From: Nemophila menziesii
Taxonomy: Eukaryota > Streptophyta > Magnoliopsida > Boraginales > Hydrophyllaceae
Assembly (NCBI GenBank): GCA_029959085.1
Contig: JARWIR010000001.1
Coordinates: 19,211,730-19,275,729, forward strand
Direction of reading: 5' to 3'
Length of the DNA stretch: 64,000 nt
The notes beneath the pieces are model-generated. The model did not search any database, was not told the DNA's origin, and saw only the letters and a list, made by a program, of their open reading frames with translations. Shown here piece by piece: positions 21,959 through 33,434 of this stretch. Numbering within the stretch: the first letter of the stretch is position 1; each line of letters begins with the position of its first letter. A program made the translations under genes and the position numbers.

Positions 21959-22489
21959 GCCCACCACATTGATCTAAGAATACATACTTCAAATAGAAAC
22001 AGAAAAATGCGGAAAACTTGAATATTTTTATGTTGCAATAGTTGATTACAGAGTTGTAGATTTTTTTAGAGCTATAAACTTTCTTATTAATGTTTGCTTA
22101 ATTTAATGATACCTCATATGTGTAATTTTGGAATTTTTAGATGCTTATATAGAAATTTTCATATGATAGCATGATGTGTTGGATTTTATTAGAAATTTTA
22201 AAGTAAGTGGCAAATCCTTTTTTGTGTCATTTTTCCAGGATTGTCTTACCTTATTGTGAAAAAAGATTTCTTAGATGTCTCCAAGCCGGCTGCAATAGAA
22301 TTGATAGGTGAAGTAGTCAATAGTAGTGTATTCTCTCCTGTAGATTGCTAGCTGGTTGTTTCTAAGCTCAAACCGTTTGTAACTGAATTTTTCCTTTTTA
22401 TTGATATTTTAGTAGTAAAGGGTGTTTATTTTTTGACAGAGAAGAAAACAAACAATTTACCTATCCTACTAATCTATCATTCGATTCCA
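21959..22489. other. 3' flank of gene B
   Basis: Downstream of the kleisin stop codon. AT-rich, with several AATAAA-like possibilities but no clear signal and no gene. The LINE relic begins at its right end. Confidence 0.4.
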
Positions 22490-23280
22490 AGTCTGTCAAA
22501 GCAGTCTTGAATGCTTTTCATGTTGAAAGAAGTAGTTGTTGTTATGTGTTTTGCGTTTTTTTGCCGGTTTATCTGTCTTGAAGTTGAGGTGTCTTGGAAT
22601 GTGTTTGAAAATGACTTCTCCAGCCTCTTCAACTATGTGTTTGATTTTCCTCACTATAGGGTTGATTCCGCTGTTTAATACCCTAAATGAGTTCAAGGTT
22701 ACGAAAAGATGGTTTTCCTTATGTGTTTGAAATCTTTGCATATCTCTAGTGTCATTATGATTGTTTGTGCCTCTTCTTTAAAAATGGTATCGCAAAAGTT
22801 TGTCTTTTGATGTTCAATTTTTACACTAGTATTCTTATGAATTTCGGCAATATCGATACATGTATGATTGTATGGATAGCGAAAGGGAACATCACACATA
22901 AATGCAATGTCTGTTTGAGTTTGAATATACATACAGGTTAAGAGAGATCTCGGTATTGAATTGTTGTTTGCAAAATATGATATTGAATTATTCCAATTTG
23001 CACTAAATAACTCTTTGATATTACTGTTTGTTACTCTAATCATATCATATGTGTTTATTTTCTTGTGGTTGTGTCGGTTTTTCATCTTTACCTTCCAAAT
23101 ATGTTCAATCATTAGTAGGGCGTACGCCGTTATGATTTTATGTTCCTATCCTCCGTCCATATAATTTTGAAAAATATTCATGATCCACTGTCTAAGGGTA
23201 TCGGGGAAGTCTTGTTGAATTCTGATCTGTACCACCGACCCTTCCCATACTTGTTTACATAATCCACAAGTTAAAATTAA

Positions 23281-23513
23281 GTGCTCGTTTGGAAGTGCTT
23301 TTTTGGAGAAGCACTTAAAAGTGCTTCTAGCATTTTAAAAGTTTTTTTGACTTTGAAAAGCACTTTTTTGAGAAGCACCAAATAGGTGCTTCTTAGAAAA
23401 AGCACTTAAAGTAATTTTAGACTTCAAAATTATTTTTAATAATTTTTTTAAATATTGAATTTTAATCTAAAAGCGCTTTTTTACTCTTAAATAAGCACTT
23501 CAACTGTTTTGCC
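23281..23513. mobile_element. MITE-like element in the LINE relic
   Basis: The left end GTGCTCGTTTGGAAGTGCTT is mirrored by AAGCACTTCAACTGTTTT on the right, with internal AAGCACTT/AAGTGCTT palindromes. No coding capacity. The TCGTTTGG terminus resembles the MITEs at 11878 and 29811, but the interior differs. Target duplication not clear. Confidence 0.5.
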
Positions 23514-24390
23514 TTCTAAGTGACACCATTCGCATTCAATTACCACATCACATTTTCAAATTTTCAAATTTTTACGTTGGTAATGTATTATTACTTATTT
23601 ACCAAATGGAATATTCTAGCGTTTGTTGGTATGTTTTCGTTCCAAATCGTTTTCCAAGATTCTTGTGTTGGTATCTGGTACTAAAATTGATGGTTTTGAT
23701 TCTCCAAATTAAGATTATTTTTGAGAACCTTATAGCTTGTCCTTGTTGCATATTCAACATTTCTTGAATGTGGCCAAATAAAAATATCTTGTACTTTTAG
23801 TTGCATTATTTTCTTCTCTATTATCACCGATATAATTGTTTTGGAAAAATATCCAACATTACTATATTTCAATCTGTCGTATCATCATTCCATAATTCAT
23901 ATACTTTCGTAATATTACAATTGAGTGGTTTTTTGAATTCACATTGAGTATATAGCCATTTATCATTCCATATATCAATACTTCTGCCGTCTCAGATCTG
24001 ATATATGACATTTTTTTAAGAAATCTTTTCCTTCCATAAGACTAGCACATGACCAAGTCTTGCATTGTCTTAATTTAATATCCATAAAATTAGACTTAGG
24101 ATAATATATACCTTTGAGGAGTCTCGCTGGTATCAGGATTTTTTAACAATCTCCATTCTTGGTAGACAAGTAATAATGTGTTCATATTTTTTTTTAAATC
24201 TCAAATTCCTATTCCACCTAGTAATTTTCCTACTGCTAGCTTCTTCCATGCCATCCAATGGATTCAATTTCTCTAACCTGAATTCCACCAGAAAATTAAA
24301 ATAGCTGATTTTAGTTTATTATAGAACGTGACTAGAAATGAGACGATTGACATTGTGCAAGACAAAATACTTGTAGGATTAGTAGCTCTT

Positions 24391-24422
24391 CCCCCCCCCC
24401 CCCTCCCCCCCCCCCCCCCTCC
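24391..24422. repeat. C/G homopolymer tract
   Basis: Thirty of 32 bases are C, interrupted by two T. G-rich on the minus strand, with the potential for G-quadruplex formation and for sequencing error. Confidence 0.95.
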
Positions 24423-25986
24423 AAAAGTAGCTGTGATTTAAATATTTTTTCTACAATCCAATTTAAAGATTGAATTGTTGGTCTTTTATGGAATAACATT
24501 ATCCCGAAATGTTTCTCCAGGTTAGCTTTCTCATTAATATGAATCTTCCCAAAAATATCACTTCTTGTGTTGTTGGTGTGTCGCGACTAAAATAACTAGA
24601 TAATATATTGAAATTGATGTGTTGACCTGATCCGACACAGTATAAATTGAAACATTGTTGAAAAGCATTAGTCTCATTTTCTTCAATTGTTATGAAAAAA
24701 AAAGAATCATCAGCAAATAAGAGATGGGAAACAATGGGACAATATCTCGTAATTTGAATGTCATTAATCATCTTTTGAGAGACCGTATTCTCGATGAGGC
24801 CTATAAGAGCCTCCTAGATCAAGGAAAATAAAAATGAAGACAAAGGGTCACCTTGTCTAAGGTCTCTCTGTGGTTTGAATTTTTCCATCTTGTCCTTGTT
24901 AATATTAATTTGAAAAGAAATCGAGGATATACAATTTTTTAATTCACCCAATCCAAATCTCTAAAAATCTGAATTTTAAGAAGAATAATTATAAATCCTA
25001 ATGTACCCGGTCATATGTTTTGGTCATATCTAATTTGATATCTGCCATGTTTTTTGGATTTTCCCTTTTTCTTTTCATAAAAGACTATATTTCCTGCACA
25101 ATCAAAATGTTATCCTGGATGTCCTGACTTTTAATGAAAGTTGATTGGGTCGGTGGCACTATCTCATTCATATACTCCTGCAATCTGTTAGATAAAAGTT
25201 TTGCAATAATTTTATACCTAGAGTTGACACAAGAAATAAGTCTATAATCACCAACTTGTTTATGTATATCACCTGTCAGGATTAAAGTAATAAGAGTATC
25301 ATTAAGAGTATCGAGGGATACATTATTATCAAAGAAGTTCTGAATCATTAATAACAAATCTCATTAAATAAATTCCAGTATTCTTGATAAAACATACCAT
25401 TTAATCCATCCAGGTCGTGTGCTTTAGCTAGTGACATATCAAAAACCGTTTTTGTACTTCCTCCAACCTCGGAGCTTTGGTCAATTCATCATTCATTTGT
25501 TGCCTAATTTTCCTTTGGACTCCTTCCGCAATTTGTCGCATTTATTGAAAATTCTTCTCTATAAAGAGATCTTTATAATAATTCTGAAAGCAAATTCAGA
25601 CATAATAAATTTCTTCTTTTCAAATTTCGTCATTGTCTTTGATTAGCATGATTATGTTCATGTTCCTTTTTTGAATAGTAGATTTGTGAAAAGAATTGGT
25701 ATTTTTATCTCCACATTTAATCCAAATTTGCCTCGACCTGTTCGACCAATATTTTTCTTCATTTTTTATGCTATTTTGATTGTTTCTCTAATTTGTTTCT
25801 CTTCTTGTTGACAATGTTATGAAGGCCCCATATTAGCCAATTCCATCAATCTACTATTTAAATCTTGATTTTGTCTTATGTGATTTTTAAAGTTTCTTCT
25901 ACTTCACTGCTTTAGAGAGTTAATGGTCTTGTCCCTCTTTCCAACAAACACTAGGAGTGAAACCTCAGTTCCCGGATCTCTCCATG

Positions 25987-26440
25987 CACTACAAGAAAAA
26001 ATGGTATATAATGACGCTATATATAGGTTTTCATGAGGATATTTATCGTCATCGTAGAAAATTGTGACGATTCAGCAACCGTCATCTGAACGTCACATAT
26101 GAAGTCGTCATTATTTGTCTATCATTCCGTCAAACATAATCGTCACAACTAAATAACTTTCTTGATGATTTAGAGATCGTCATCTGAATAACAAATTATT
26201 CACATTTTCAAGACAAGTGTCATTATTAACAAATGTGAAATAATTACACTTATTCAGTCGTCATATAAAATTATCAATTAATAATATACTATATACAAAA
26301 ACTATATTTACAAAAATTCAAATACCATCATGTTAATAATAAATTATTGACGCCACTCACACTAGCGATGTATTAGCAAATGTGTAATAATAACAATTTT
26401 TCAACCGTCATAACAAATTATCGATTTATAATTAAGTGCA
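25987..26440. mobile_element. CACTA transposon terminus
   Basis: Begins CACTACAAGAAAAAAT, the classic terminal inverted repeat of plant CACTA elements, directly after an ATG word within the LINE relic. The next 400 bases contain many subterminal words CGTCAT, GACGAT and GTCGTCAT in both orientations, as expected for transposase-binding sites. I could not find the opposite end (TTCTTGTAGTG) before 38 kb, nor the rest of the interrupted LINE, so the element is truncated or its far end is degenerate. The right limit given marks only the recognisable subterminal zone. Confidence 0.7.
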
Positions 26441-27850
26441 AAAACAAATTGTGAATCATATTTAACACAAATTCATATATTAAATTTATAAAATTTTATT
26501 TACACTTAATAATAGAAACTCTACAAATCTTTGTAGTAAAATAACTAATTTTACAAACTCAATAACCAACTAATTTAACTTCCATCTCTTCAATAATTGG
26601 CTCATAAACGGAAACTTTTAAAAAAACCCATTTTTTATTGGTTCCTCAAAATATATGCAAATCTTACTCTTGCTCCTATCTTTCTTAATGAATTCATTTG
26701 GAGGATAAAATTTTGATTACATTATTTGGTTTCTCTGTTATATTCTCAAACTATTCTTTAACAAATTTCTTTGCAGTTTCAGCAAAGACCTACTATCATT
26801 GAGAATCAAAACTTTGACTCCATTACAATCTTTTTTGAATATAAAAATCTCAATCTACAAAATCCAAATGAAAAAAAAAAGAAAAAAAGAAAAAGGGTAA
26901 ATCTTTGTAAATACATATATGGTGAGAAAAAGTCACAAAGTTAATACTGACATACCTTGTTTTCTTTATCTCCTCATCTGATAAACTAATCTTGCTAAAT
27001 CTTGGTATTTGCTCTAAACCTTTCAAATTTAGCCTTCTTCTTTGATTTCTCATTATCGGATGCAGATTACACCAACCCAAACCGGAGGAAACCAAAAATA
27101 TTATCACATATACATAATAAATACTAGATACCAATTCCTTGATCATATTTATAATAAAATATGGAAAATTATAAATAATTTAATAAGACAATTAAATTGG
27201 ATAGCGAAGTGTTGTGAGAGTGGAAAGGATATTGAATTTTGCTAACCTTATTAAGGACATCGCCAAAATTAGAACGGTGGTTAATTTGGGATTGTTTTTA
27301 TGTATTCATTTCATTTTATACCGTCTAGCATCAAATAGATAGTTTTTGCAAAACAATTCAAAAAATGCAGTATAAGACCAAATTACTCACTCCACAGTCA
27401 CAACATGGATCCACGACATCCCCCTACCCGTATAAGCTATTCTAAGCGCATCACTTCTCAAATGGTATAAGGCTTCCAATGGTCATAAAATGGTCATTGT
27501 AGGATTTGTGTAAAAATATAATAAACAACACAACTATAAATCTAAAAAATTGTAAAAGTAATGATTAGATGAAAAATAATTCAATTTTTTAGAGTTTCAG
27601 TGGTAAAAATTATATTTTTACCTTAATTTGGGTTCTTTGATTGTTGATGGCGTAGCCAAGCCTATTGATGATGATGGAGAATGGTATCTGCGTGGTGCCG
27701 GATTTCTTGTACAGGAGAGCGACTTGGTTTTTTTTTGTTCGAAAGAGCGACTTGGTGGGAAGGTGAGTGTGAGGAGATTTATTTTCTTTTTTGGTCTAGT
27801 GCGAGTGTGAAGAGGTTTTTCTAGTCGAATGAAATAAATCAATAAAGAGT
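26441..27850. other. AT-rich stretch, no recognised gene
   Basis: May be the interior of the CACTA element. No transposase domain is visible. Short frames at 26850-27146 (minus) and 27628-27810 (plus) have no recognisable motif. Confidence 0.35.
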
Positions 27851-28830
27851 CAGTTACATATTAACCAATACCAAGCATTTCAAAGTTCTCCTTAATCAAG
27901 TTTCGCTAATTGGGGAGGTGGATAATTATTCCAAAGGCCAAACAAATTGCCAATTAGCTTATTTTTTACCACTCAATCTGCTACTCTTTTGTTTGATCTC
28001 CTAGTAAAAGAGACCTTAAGCTTATACTTAGCTTTACAAAAATAAATATTCTTAACCAAGATCCTAGTACTGCTAGAATATCTACCTCTAGTAGAGTTAA
28101 TTTGATTAATAATAAAAAGGTTGTCATTTTCCAGCTTTACAATGCCAGGAGTGTATCTTGACTTGAAGCCTTCTCACATGCTGCTATGATTCCTCTTGCC
28201 CCTGCCTCAGCTACTGAATCACTTAAACCTTCTAAGAAAAACCTTTTAGTAAAGTACCTGTTGAGTCCCTCGGAACACAAGCAAATTCAGGTAGATTAGT
28301 TTTTAAATCAACTTAGGCATCACAGTTAATCTTAAAGTTTCCATGACTAGGGGGATCTAGTTTGTACCCTTCCACTAACCATAATTGTTTCCTGATAAAG
28401 AGGTTCCAAATTACCGTCCCCTTCATTTATTATAACCATTTGAATAAAGATTCTTAGGCTCAGTAGTAAAATCATTACCTAAGCAGTACTCATCATAGGC
28501 TATTATTGATTTTTGGATAATACATATAGGGTCAGGGACAACTCATTTGAATATACATTCATTTCTTCCTTTCAATATATGCCAAGCCACAAAATAAGGT
28601 AATTCCTCCAGTTTAGAGGAATTATCACTTTTCTCTTTTGTATACATACTAATAAACTGAATCCATATTTTCACATTATATGAAGGTTCAGTTAATGAAT
28701 TAAAACTCAGAGGACTTTCCAGCCATACAGCTTTGTCCCATGAACAATGGAATAAAAGATGCTCAATTTACTCAGTCTATGCACCACAGAGGTTACAAAT
28801 TGGAGTGTCAATTGACTTTCTTTTAAACCT
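27850..28830 (-). pseudogene. LINE 3' end relic: zf-RVT plus RNase H
   Basis: Read on the minus strand from 28800: a CNLCGA...EHLLFHCSWDKAVW zinc-finger-like block (zf-RVT), then an RNase H region with FKINCDA, FACVPRDSTGTLLKG and, near 28130-27950, LENDNLFIINQIN and SFTRRSNKRVADWV. Frames are interrupted by stops. It is a different LINE lineage from the one at 22490, since its RNase H is more like the RVT_3 type. The 5' part is missing. Confidence 0.7.
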
Positions 28831-28899
28831 ATTGAGTATGAAGAGTTGAGTTTTTGGGTTTATGTTACATTGTTTTTCATTCTTTAATTTTTTACTCAA

Positions 28900-30315
28900 A
28901 CGTATCCGGCAGTATTATCTTTTTTATTATTATTTAATTTTGTATGCTTTTTGGTATAAACTAAATAAATAAGAGATACAATATAGATAGATAATTGTAT
29001 TATTTTGTATTCCAAACATCTAACTCTATTACAATGAAACAAGTCTTATATTTATAGGAAAATAAGTGACTCATTACTTGCCTTATTTAAGTCATGATGG
29101 AAGAATACATGCTTAAACTTTTGGACATCCACAATTTATTCATAATACTCCCTCTTGGATCCATTAGGAAATATGCCTCGTTAAAACCTTACCAAGAAAC
29201 TCATATGGGATAAAAACTTGGTCGAAGGGAAAGAGTACATATAGATGGAACTAATCATCTTGAAATGCTGCCTCCTTAAACCTTGCCAAGAAAATCCATC
29301 GGGACAAAACTTGGATGAAGGGAAAAGAGTACAGTCTTGTTTACGCTCCCCCTGATGTTGGCAAGAGATCTTTGAGTTGTATTTCAATATTGTGGACCTA
29401 CTTCTTGAATATTGTGGTCGACAATGATTTCGTAAGAAAAATCTGCAAAATTCTTACGTGATTGGATCTGTCGAGTGTTAATATCCATATTCTTCTGTAG
29501 CTTTCGTGTGTAGGAGACACTGGTGAAATATGTTTTGTTCTGTCTCATTTAATGTAGCCATTCTAATTATGTATGGTACAAGCGACAGTATTCTCATACA
29601 ATACCATCGGTATATTCTTGTTGAAGATAAACCACACTTCTTTTTGATATGTCGTATAATCCACTTAAATAAATATTTCATACCACTCCCCCTTGGATAT
29701 TCACTGAAGGATATACCTCATTAAAACCTTATCAAGAAAACCCATTGGGACAAAACTTGATGAAGGGAAAAGAGCACACCAATCCTTGGGGGTTAGGACA
29801 CATATTTATAGCCCGTTTGGGATTGTTTTTTAAAATAATCACTTGAAGTGATTTTAGATTTCTAATAATACTCTAGACTTTTAAAATCACTTTTAGGAAA
29901 AGCACTAGTTAGGTGATTATTGAAAAAATCACTTAAAGTGATTTTGGATGTCAAAGTACTTTTTAATGTTTTTTACAAATATTAAATTTTTTATTGGAAA
30001 GTGCTTTTGACTCTAAAATAATCAATCTCAAACGGGCACCTAATTTGTCTCGTTAAAACCTTACCAGGAAAACCCAATGAGAAAAACTGTGGGGAAGGAA
30101 AAAATGCATAATATCAATATATTCTCCCCATCATTACAACATTACATATTTCCTAATACATTAGATACTTGCAACCTTGTACCTTGATGTTGTCGTTAAT
30201 GAAACTTTCATTAGTAAATCTTCTGGATTTTATTTGAGGGTATCGAGTGTTAGTAATATCATTTCTTGATCGAAAAAAAGAGTATATACTTATTTTACGA
30301 TGAATATTTGGTATG
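28900..30315. repeat. Degenerate LTR-like array of a 65-bp module
   Basis: A module CTCGTTAAAACCTTACCAAG-AAAACCCAnTGGGA-AAAACTTG-TGAAGGGAAAAGAGTAC recurs near 29168, 29272, 29709 and 30040, and again at 37619 after the retrotransposon. Each is usually preceded by CTCCCCCTTGGAT-like sequence. Such modules are typical of certain plant Copia LTRs. The family call is inferred. The LTR element 30316-37615 is inserted within this array. Confidence 0.55.
29811..30037. mobile_element. MITE with 15-bp terminal inverted repeats
   Basis: GCCCGTTTGGGATTG at the left end pairs with CAATCTCAAACGGGC at the right end, with one mismatch over 15. It is 227 bp, AT-rich, noncoding, and contains internal AAGTGATT/AATCACTT palindromes. 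Same family as 11878-12100 and 49356-49583. No clear target duplication. Confidence 0.75.
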
Positions 30316-32065
30316 TGATGTCTCCCTTTTTGGTCTAAATATAATCCCTTAGGAGACATCATTTTAGAGTGAAAATGGTCTTTTTATATTGACTTTCGTG
30401 CTTAAATTGCAATATTACACTTTCTCCCCTTGGAATTAGACTATTTGCATTTATAAAGCTTTTGTGCGTTAATTTACTTATTTTTAATGCAAAGTTAGTA
30501 GGTTTATGAATTTCATGAGAAACCAATCCAAGGAGGAGAAGTGAGAATTAAAGTCTTAGAATATTTCTAGTGTGTTTAGTCGAGTTTCCTGAATTTAAAT
30601 TGCACTTTCTTATTTCTAGTCTTGATTTAATGATTTATTATTTATAAAGCATATGCGGTTTAATTATTTATTTAATATGAAGCTTTAGAGATAATATAGA
30701 AATAAATTAGATGCTAAATCAATGCTAAGGAGATAAGGAAAGAAGATCTTGAAGAAATCTAGAGATAGAAGGAAGTAGAGTTCAATTAGGAAAAGATAAA
30801 GCTGCCTTGTGAATCTGAAATTCCAGCCACGTTTTAAAGATAATTCCATAACTAAATATTGGCAAGGATTCTGGACGAATGGTCTGAACCAATAGAAAGC
30901 TCTTTCCGAGACAAGCAGTTTCATATATTGGAACTCCTCAAACGGATAAGTATTGAAAAAGATATGACCAAATCAAATCAGCAGCAGAATCTTACATTTC
31001 CTAGATTTTAGGGTTACGAATTAAAGAGTCCTTGACTTGTCTTCCACTCCAAGTAATTCGACCTAGCACCTATAAATACCAGCTCTAAACCTTAGAAAAT
31101 CATCCCTTGGCTGCATAATCTTAATATACACATATAATTCATCATAGAAGCAATCAAGAGGATCTAGAGGAGGAAGATTCAAGAGCTAGAGCTTAATTAC
31201 ATCAATTCAACACTTCTTCATCTCTATTCTTTGGGTAATTTAGTATTAGATCTATTTTGTCTATGAGGTATTTCTAAGCTATTTATTCAAGAAGTTTATT
31301 TATGCATAATTTCTCTTTAGGATTGTAATTATATGAACCATTGATTATTGTTTTTTTGTTTTAATTTGAATCTGGGATTTTAGTATTTAATTGAATTGGT
31401 TCTTAATTTCCATTGAATATATTCTTGTGCTTGTTCACTATCATTGAAGTCATGATTCAAGGGTAGGTTTTAGTAATTAGGCTATTCACTTAGTGGCGAG
31501 TGATCATCCGACAGGGGGGGTTTAATTACAGAACTAGAATATAGACGTGTGGTGTCCGTTATTTGACCGACAGGCTTGACTAACCACGTAGCCAAAGAGG
31601 TAAAAGAGTATTCATCCGAAGAGGCATATTCGCCCATATAGGGGTTTATAGTACTTTAGGATAGCTCCTAGGTCCACCCGACAGGGGGCTAGGAGATATT
31701 TGATTCCCAACTATTGTGAGATTTCCCATTCACCCTTATTCTTAGGAATCATAGATTCAATAGGATAGATTCATACTTGCATATCCTTATCTTTCTTGCA
31801 TAATTATTAATTGTTTATTTTATTGTCTATTTTATTCTTTAGTTAATTAGAAACAAACTCCTTTATTATTTATCTTTTTAAAAGCAATCAAAACTATCTA
31901 TTCTGATATTGAACACATATTTAGAATAACTTCTTAAATCCCTGTGGAGACGATAATCCCGATTTTACTTATCTATTACTTGGTACGACCCATACACTTG
32001 CGGTCTGTGGATCCTTTATTCTATTACTTTTATTGCATTATTTTATAACACACAAGGACCCACCA
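30316..32065 (+). repeat. 5' LTR of the 7.3-kb element
   Basis: Starts TGATGTCTCCC and ends ACCCACCA. A potential hairpin GATGTCTCC...GGAGACATC lies in the first 46 bases. A TATA-like CTATAAATACC near 31071 is probably the retroelement promoter. Motifs CCGACAGG recur near 31508, 31565 and 31678. Confidence 0.9.
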
Positions 32066-32071
32066 AGTTTT

Positions 32072-32089
32072 TGGCGCCGCTGCCGGGGA
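32072..32089 (+). other. tRNA-Asp-type primer-binding site
   Basis: TGGCGCCGCTGCCGGGGA, six bases after the 5' LTR, same word as in the minus-strand elements. Confidence 0.85.
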
Positions 32090-32195
32090 TTTATAGCGGT
32101 TATTTTATTTTGTGTTTAAGTTAGGTTGGTAGTTTTAGTTGTTTTCAGTTTTACGTTTGTTTTGTTTTAGTCTATTTTCAGGTTTTTCTTTAGGT

Positions 32196-33434
32196 ATGGA
32201 GATTTCCCCCTATCAAGAGCAAGATCCACCACCTGTGACGCCTAGTTATCAAGGTCAAATACCACCACAATGGTGGTTGGTCCAACTGGAAGACTCTTTG
32301 AATATTCACTTTCGCGATCTTTATAATAGGGTCACCAAGTTGGAGGACTCCCTCAGTTGTTTCATTAAGGCCACACAGGAGAACATAGTAAAGAGTGATG
32401 CGAAAATCGATGTTACCATATCACTAGTGCAAGTCATGCAACAAAGCCATCATTTAATGGAGCAACGATTGACGCAACTCACAGAAAAAATTGAGAAATT
32501 ACAACAAGCACCATCTATGCAACCGGGCCCAAGTACAAATTTAGATGATGAAGCCAGTCAAATTGATAGAGATGTGTTATTCGATGTAGCCACAGAGTTT
32601 AGCCTTCAAGAAGAGGAGGAAGTGGAATCGCCACAAGTTGCACTTAGTGAACTAGAGATTCCAACAATAGAAGAATCAATCACGCTAAGCATAGATGAGT
32701 CAATTGTTGGTAATGGAGTCGAAATTGAAAGTAAATCTTGTGAAGGGACGATTGCATCCATGGAAAACCCAGCCAAGGCGTGTTTAGAGGAAGTAAATAT
32801 TGAGGTCTTGGTTACAAAAGAGATAGAAGAAGAAGATATTAGGATGGATTCACCACCTAGTACTCCATTGATGTCACCTCCAAATCCAATAACGACGAAT
32901 CATTCAAACGGTGACATTGATAAAGCATTTGTAGAGGTGTGTAAAGACAAATCCTACACCCGAATGCTTGAAAGTAATACAAAAGAACTCACACCGCAAC
33001 AAGTATTCATAGAAGCTATTCCAGAAACAAATGAGAATGCGAGTGTAGAGATCGAAGTTGAAAACGTGGCCCTCATAACAAAAGAAAGCTCTGAAACATC
33101 CCTTGTTTTAGACAAAATTCTAGAGGAGGAGCCACTTGAGTTCCCCATTATTCCAGAAGTATCTAACGAGGTTAAAGAGAAGGACCACCACCATGAACCT
33201 GTGAAGAAGAAAGCTAAAGATGAGTTTGGGGTCGGAACCATGGTTGCTTGGAAGGCCTCCAAACAAGAGAATAGACCACGAGGTTTCAAAAATGAGTGGT
33301 TGGGACCATTTGTTGTTACTCGAGTAGTAACACCAATATTAATAGAGATACAACCTCTAAGAGGTCAAAAGCTGCGAATTGTAGACATACATAACCTCAC
33401 TCACTGCTGGGGAGGTTACATACTCAAGGGATAA
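32196..33434 (+). CDS. Retroelement ORF: coiled-coil, acidic linker, integrase-C-terminus-like tail
   Basis: 412 codons from the methionine in SLGMEISPYQ to TAA; the frame is open further upstream, but this start matches the relative at 3692. Residues about 25-120 look like a coiled coil (VQLEDSLNIHF, MEQRLTQLTEKIEKLQQ). Residues about 130-330 are acidic and low in complexity. The last 70 (GTMVAWKASK, WLGPFVVTRVV, IEIQPLRGQ, HNLTHCWGG) recall the C-terminal beta-barrel of Gypsy integrases. It stays open although the element has diverged from its minus-strand relatives, which suggests past selection on the protein. Function unknown; a nucleic-acid- or chromatin-binding structural role is a guess. 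Confidence 0.7.
   Translation: MEISPYQEQDPPPVTPSYQGQIPPQWWLVQLEDSLNIHFRDLYNRVTKLEDSLSCFIKATQENIVKSDAKIDVTISLVQVMQQSHHLMEQRLTQLTEKIEKLQQAPSMQPGPSTNLDDEASQIDRDVLFDVATEFSLQEEEEVESPQVALSELEIPTIEESITLSIDESIVGNGVEIESKSCEGTIASMENPAKACLEEVNIEVLVTKEIEEEDIRMDSPPSTPLMSPPNPITTNHSNGDIDKAFVEVCKDKSYTRMLESNTKELTPQQVFIEAIPETNENASVEIEVENVALITKESSETSLVLDKILEEEPLEFPIIPEVSNEVKEKDHHHEPVKKKAKDEFGVGTMVAWKASKQENRPRGFKNEWLGPFVVTRVVTPILIEIQPLRGQKLRIVDIHNLTHCWGGYILKG

Larger units (their letters stand above)
22490..25985 (-). pseudogene. L1-type LINE relic with RT and RNase H
   Basis: Minus-strand ORF2 remains in the expected order. Around 25085-25440 is the RT palm (GDYRLISCVN, YKIIAKLLSNRLQEYM). At 24499-24771 is the RT active-site block with an intact FADDS (about 24702-24716). 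22699-23112 and 22496-22741 are an RNase H domain ending FKHIPRHLNFKTDKPAKK, the usual C-terminal HxxR...N-x-AD-like block with AD changed to TD. The endonuclease end is cut by a CACTA element at 25987. Stops, frameshifts, an inserted MITE-like element and a C-tract interrupt the frame. It is the closest relative here of the relics at 5390 and 43186. Confidence 0.85.

Noticed and set aside
27628..27810. 60-codon frame MGSLIVDGVAKPIDDD
   Set aside because: Short, single copy, opposite a similar-length minus-strand frame, with no domain or neighbouring exon found.
31490..31700. Regularly spaced CCGACAGGGG words considered as a CRISPR-like array
   Set aside because: Words are short and degenerate, the spacing is irregular, and they are part of an LTR in a plant genome.
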